DNA of 29,156 nucleotides, taken from the IMG/VR virus record IMGVR_UViG_3300032360_000039, positions 1 through 29,156 of that record. One strand, written 5' to 3'. Shown in pieces: positions 28,697-29,156 of this stretch. Source of the stretch: a virus. The position numbers and the translations under genes were made by a program. The notes below the pieces were generated by a model. That model was not told the origin of the DNA, searched no databases, and worked only from the letters and a program-made list of their open reading frames with translations. Numbering within the stretch: the stretch's first letter is position 1; every line of letters begins with the position of its first letter.

Positions 28697-28794
28697 TCTG
28701 ATCTCAGATCTATTGGCACAGGTGCAACTGTGATTGGCGGGAGGCCTCTGTTAACACCCAGAGAAAGCCACATTCCAATAGATCTGAGATCAGA
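28697..28794. repeat. Array unit A: 20-bp perfect inverted repeat with two inner hairpins
   Basis: The arms are 28697-28716 and 28775-28794, exact reverse complements over 20 bases (TCTGATCTCAGATCTATTGG). The 58-base interior contains CACAG/CTGTG (28717-28721, 28728-28732) and CTCTG/CAGAG (28746-28750, 28759-28763), so the whole folds as a cloverleaf. Each arm has two GATC sites 7 bases apart. Confidence 0.9.
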
Positions 28795-28825
28795 TGTTGT
28801 AACTGCGGGAAATTAACCGCTATAG

Positions 28826-28886
28826 TACAGGTCTTACGCTGGGAATTCTACATGGTATGTAATCGCTTGCGTCATGCCGACCTGCA
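28826..28886. repeat. Array unit D: nested hairpin between units A and B
   Basis: CAGGTC (28828-28833) pairs with GACCTG (28879-28884), with flanking GT/AC beyond one mismatch. Inside, ACGC/GCGT (28836-28839, 28869-28872) and TACAT/ATGTA (28849-28853, 28857-28861) nest in the same order. The sequence is unrelated to units A-C. Confidence 0.6.
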
Positions 28887-28897
28887 CAGGACAGCAA

Positions 28898-28958
28898 CTG
28901 ATCCCTGATCCATTGTACTAATACGGCCGATGAGACTGTTCAATGGATCTGGGATCAG
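28898..28958. repeat. Array unit B: 18-bp inverted repeat
   Basis: The left arm 28898-28915 (CTGATCC twice in tandem, then ATTG) pairs with the right arm 28941-28958 at 17 of 18 positions; the exception is a T/T mismatch. The loop is 25 bases. The arms match units A and C in sequence and in the 7-base spacing of GATC. Confidence 0.9.
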
Positions 28959-29004
28959 GTTGTGTGATGCTTACTCTGGTTAACGCGGGAGAATAGCAAT
29001 TACA

Positions 29005-29092
29005 CCTGATCCCTGATCCAATTGATTCGTACTATGCATAGTGCGTATTTTGTAAGAGTACTCTTACATAGACAGTTGGATCTGGGATCAGG
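29005..29092. repeat. Array unit C: 20-bp inverted repeat with two inner palindromes
   Basis: The left arm 29005-29024 pairs with the right arm 29073-29092, with one T/G wobble and the same T/T mismatch as unit B. The 48-base interior contains the perfect palindromes ACTATGCATAGT (29031-29042) and an 18-mer TGTAAGAGTACTCTTACA (29051-29068), again giving a cloverleaf as in unit A. Confidence 0.9.
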
Positions 29093-29156
29093 AATATGAA
29101 TAAAAATCACGCGCTCTGCGGCCGGCCTATACATTGCGCCAGGTTTTGCTCATATG

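Larger units (their letters stand above)
28462..29156. other. Noncoding region with AT-rich tract and inverted-repeat array
   Basis: No convincing gene in 695 bases. From left to right: a palindromic TTGACA/TGTCAA element (28508-28526), AT-rich DNA (28531-28577), an 11-bp hairpin (28582-28617), a second AT tract of A8T7 and neighbours (28645-28675), then the repeat array (28697-29092), which is visibly richer in G+C. The last 64 bases show nothing I can name. Layout of AT-rich DNA beside repeated GATC-bearing units suggests a replication or packaging control locus. Confidence 0.7.

Noticed and set aside
28676-28716. tRNA suggested by the GGGTTCAAGC T-loop-like string
   Set aside because: No matching acceptor stem, anticodon arm or CCA end could be placed around it.
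28697-29092. CRISPR array
   Set aside because: The repeats are inverted arms with irregular spacings of 25-58 and 46-103 bases, not direct repeats with constant spacers, and no cas genes are present.
28697-29092. Integron attC sites or retron RNA
   Set aside because: No clear attC core pair at the expected ends, no integrase or reverse transcriptase in the window, and the arms carry GATC heptads not seen in those elements.

Overview
The window is an AT-rich piece of a tailed-phage genome, or an uncultured viral contig. Almost every gene lies on the minus strand, so the biological reading order runs from high to low coordinates. The gene content is a P22/T7-like podovirus morphogenesis module: TerL, large putative internal proteins, a long portal, a scaffold, an HK97-fold capsid protein, a P22 gp4/T7 gp11-like adaptor and short tail/fibre proteins. 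Several proteins are of types I associate with marine podoviruses, including those infecting SAR11-like hosts. The host itself is an inference.

Layout in reading order. (1) 29156-28462: about 700 bases without a convincing gene. It holds an AT-rich tract followed by an array of large inverted repeats, three related ones plus a fourth unrelated fold, with 12 GATC sites. This is the most unusual part of the window and may be a replication/packaging locus or a structured RNA. (2) 28461-26024: a run of small, mostly unrecognised genes (327, 76, 56, about 40, 63, 120 and 95 aa). It has a near-consensus promoter at 27464-27436 whose -10 region also forms a hairpin with the next ribosome binding site. 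The run ends at a strong intrinsic terminator at 25987-25956. (3) 25731-19155: terminase large subunit, two very long putative internal/ejected virion proteins (642 and 828 aa), a 175-aa protein with a possible ADP-ribosyltransferase signature and an unlisted 54-aa ORF. (4) 19183-14053: portal, a holin-like membrane protein, a series of small strongly basic GGR-motif proteins, an unlisted 40-aa TTG-start gene and a GroES-like co-chaperonin. (5) 14038-10516: scaffold, a 150-aa protein, a possible decoration protein, the major capsid protein with hairpins on either side, and two overlapping small genes. (6) 10353-1288: adaptor and tail/fibre structural proteins, several sharing internal repeat modules, ending in a poly-glycine tail adhesin. 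(7) 1223-1: two auxiliary enzymes overlapping by four bases, a 2-oxoglutarate/Fe(II) dioxygenase and a flavin-dependent halogenase that runs off the left edge.

The genes are tightly packed. At least seven junctions are TAATG (stop and start share one A) and two are ATGA, which implies strong translational coupling. Transcription appears to be modulated by hairpins after the capsid gene (10929-10955), after the 311-aa gene (9387-9408) and in the leader of the decoration/capsid pair (12481-12500). No integrase, repressor, polymerase, tRNA or CRISPR was seen, and no small terminase subunit was recognised. All functional names come from motif recognition by eye, without database searches.
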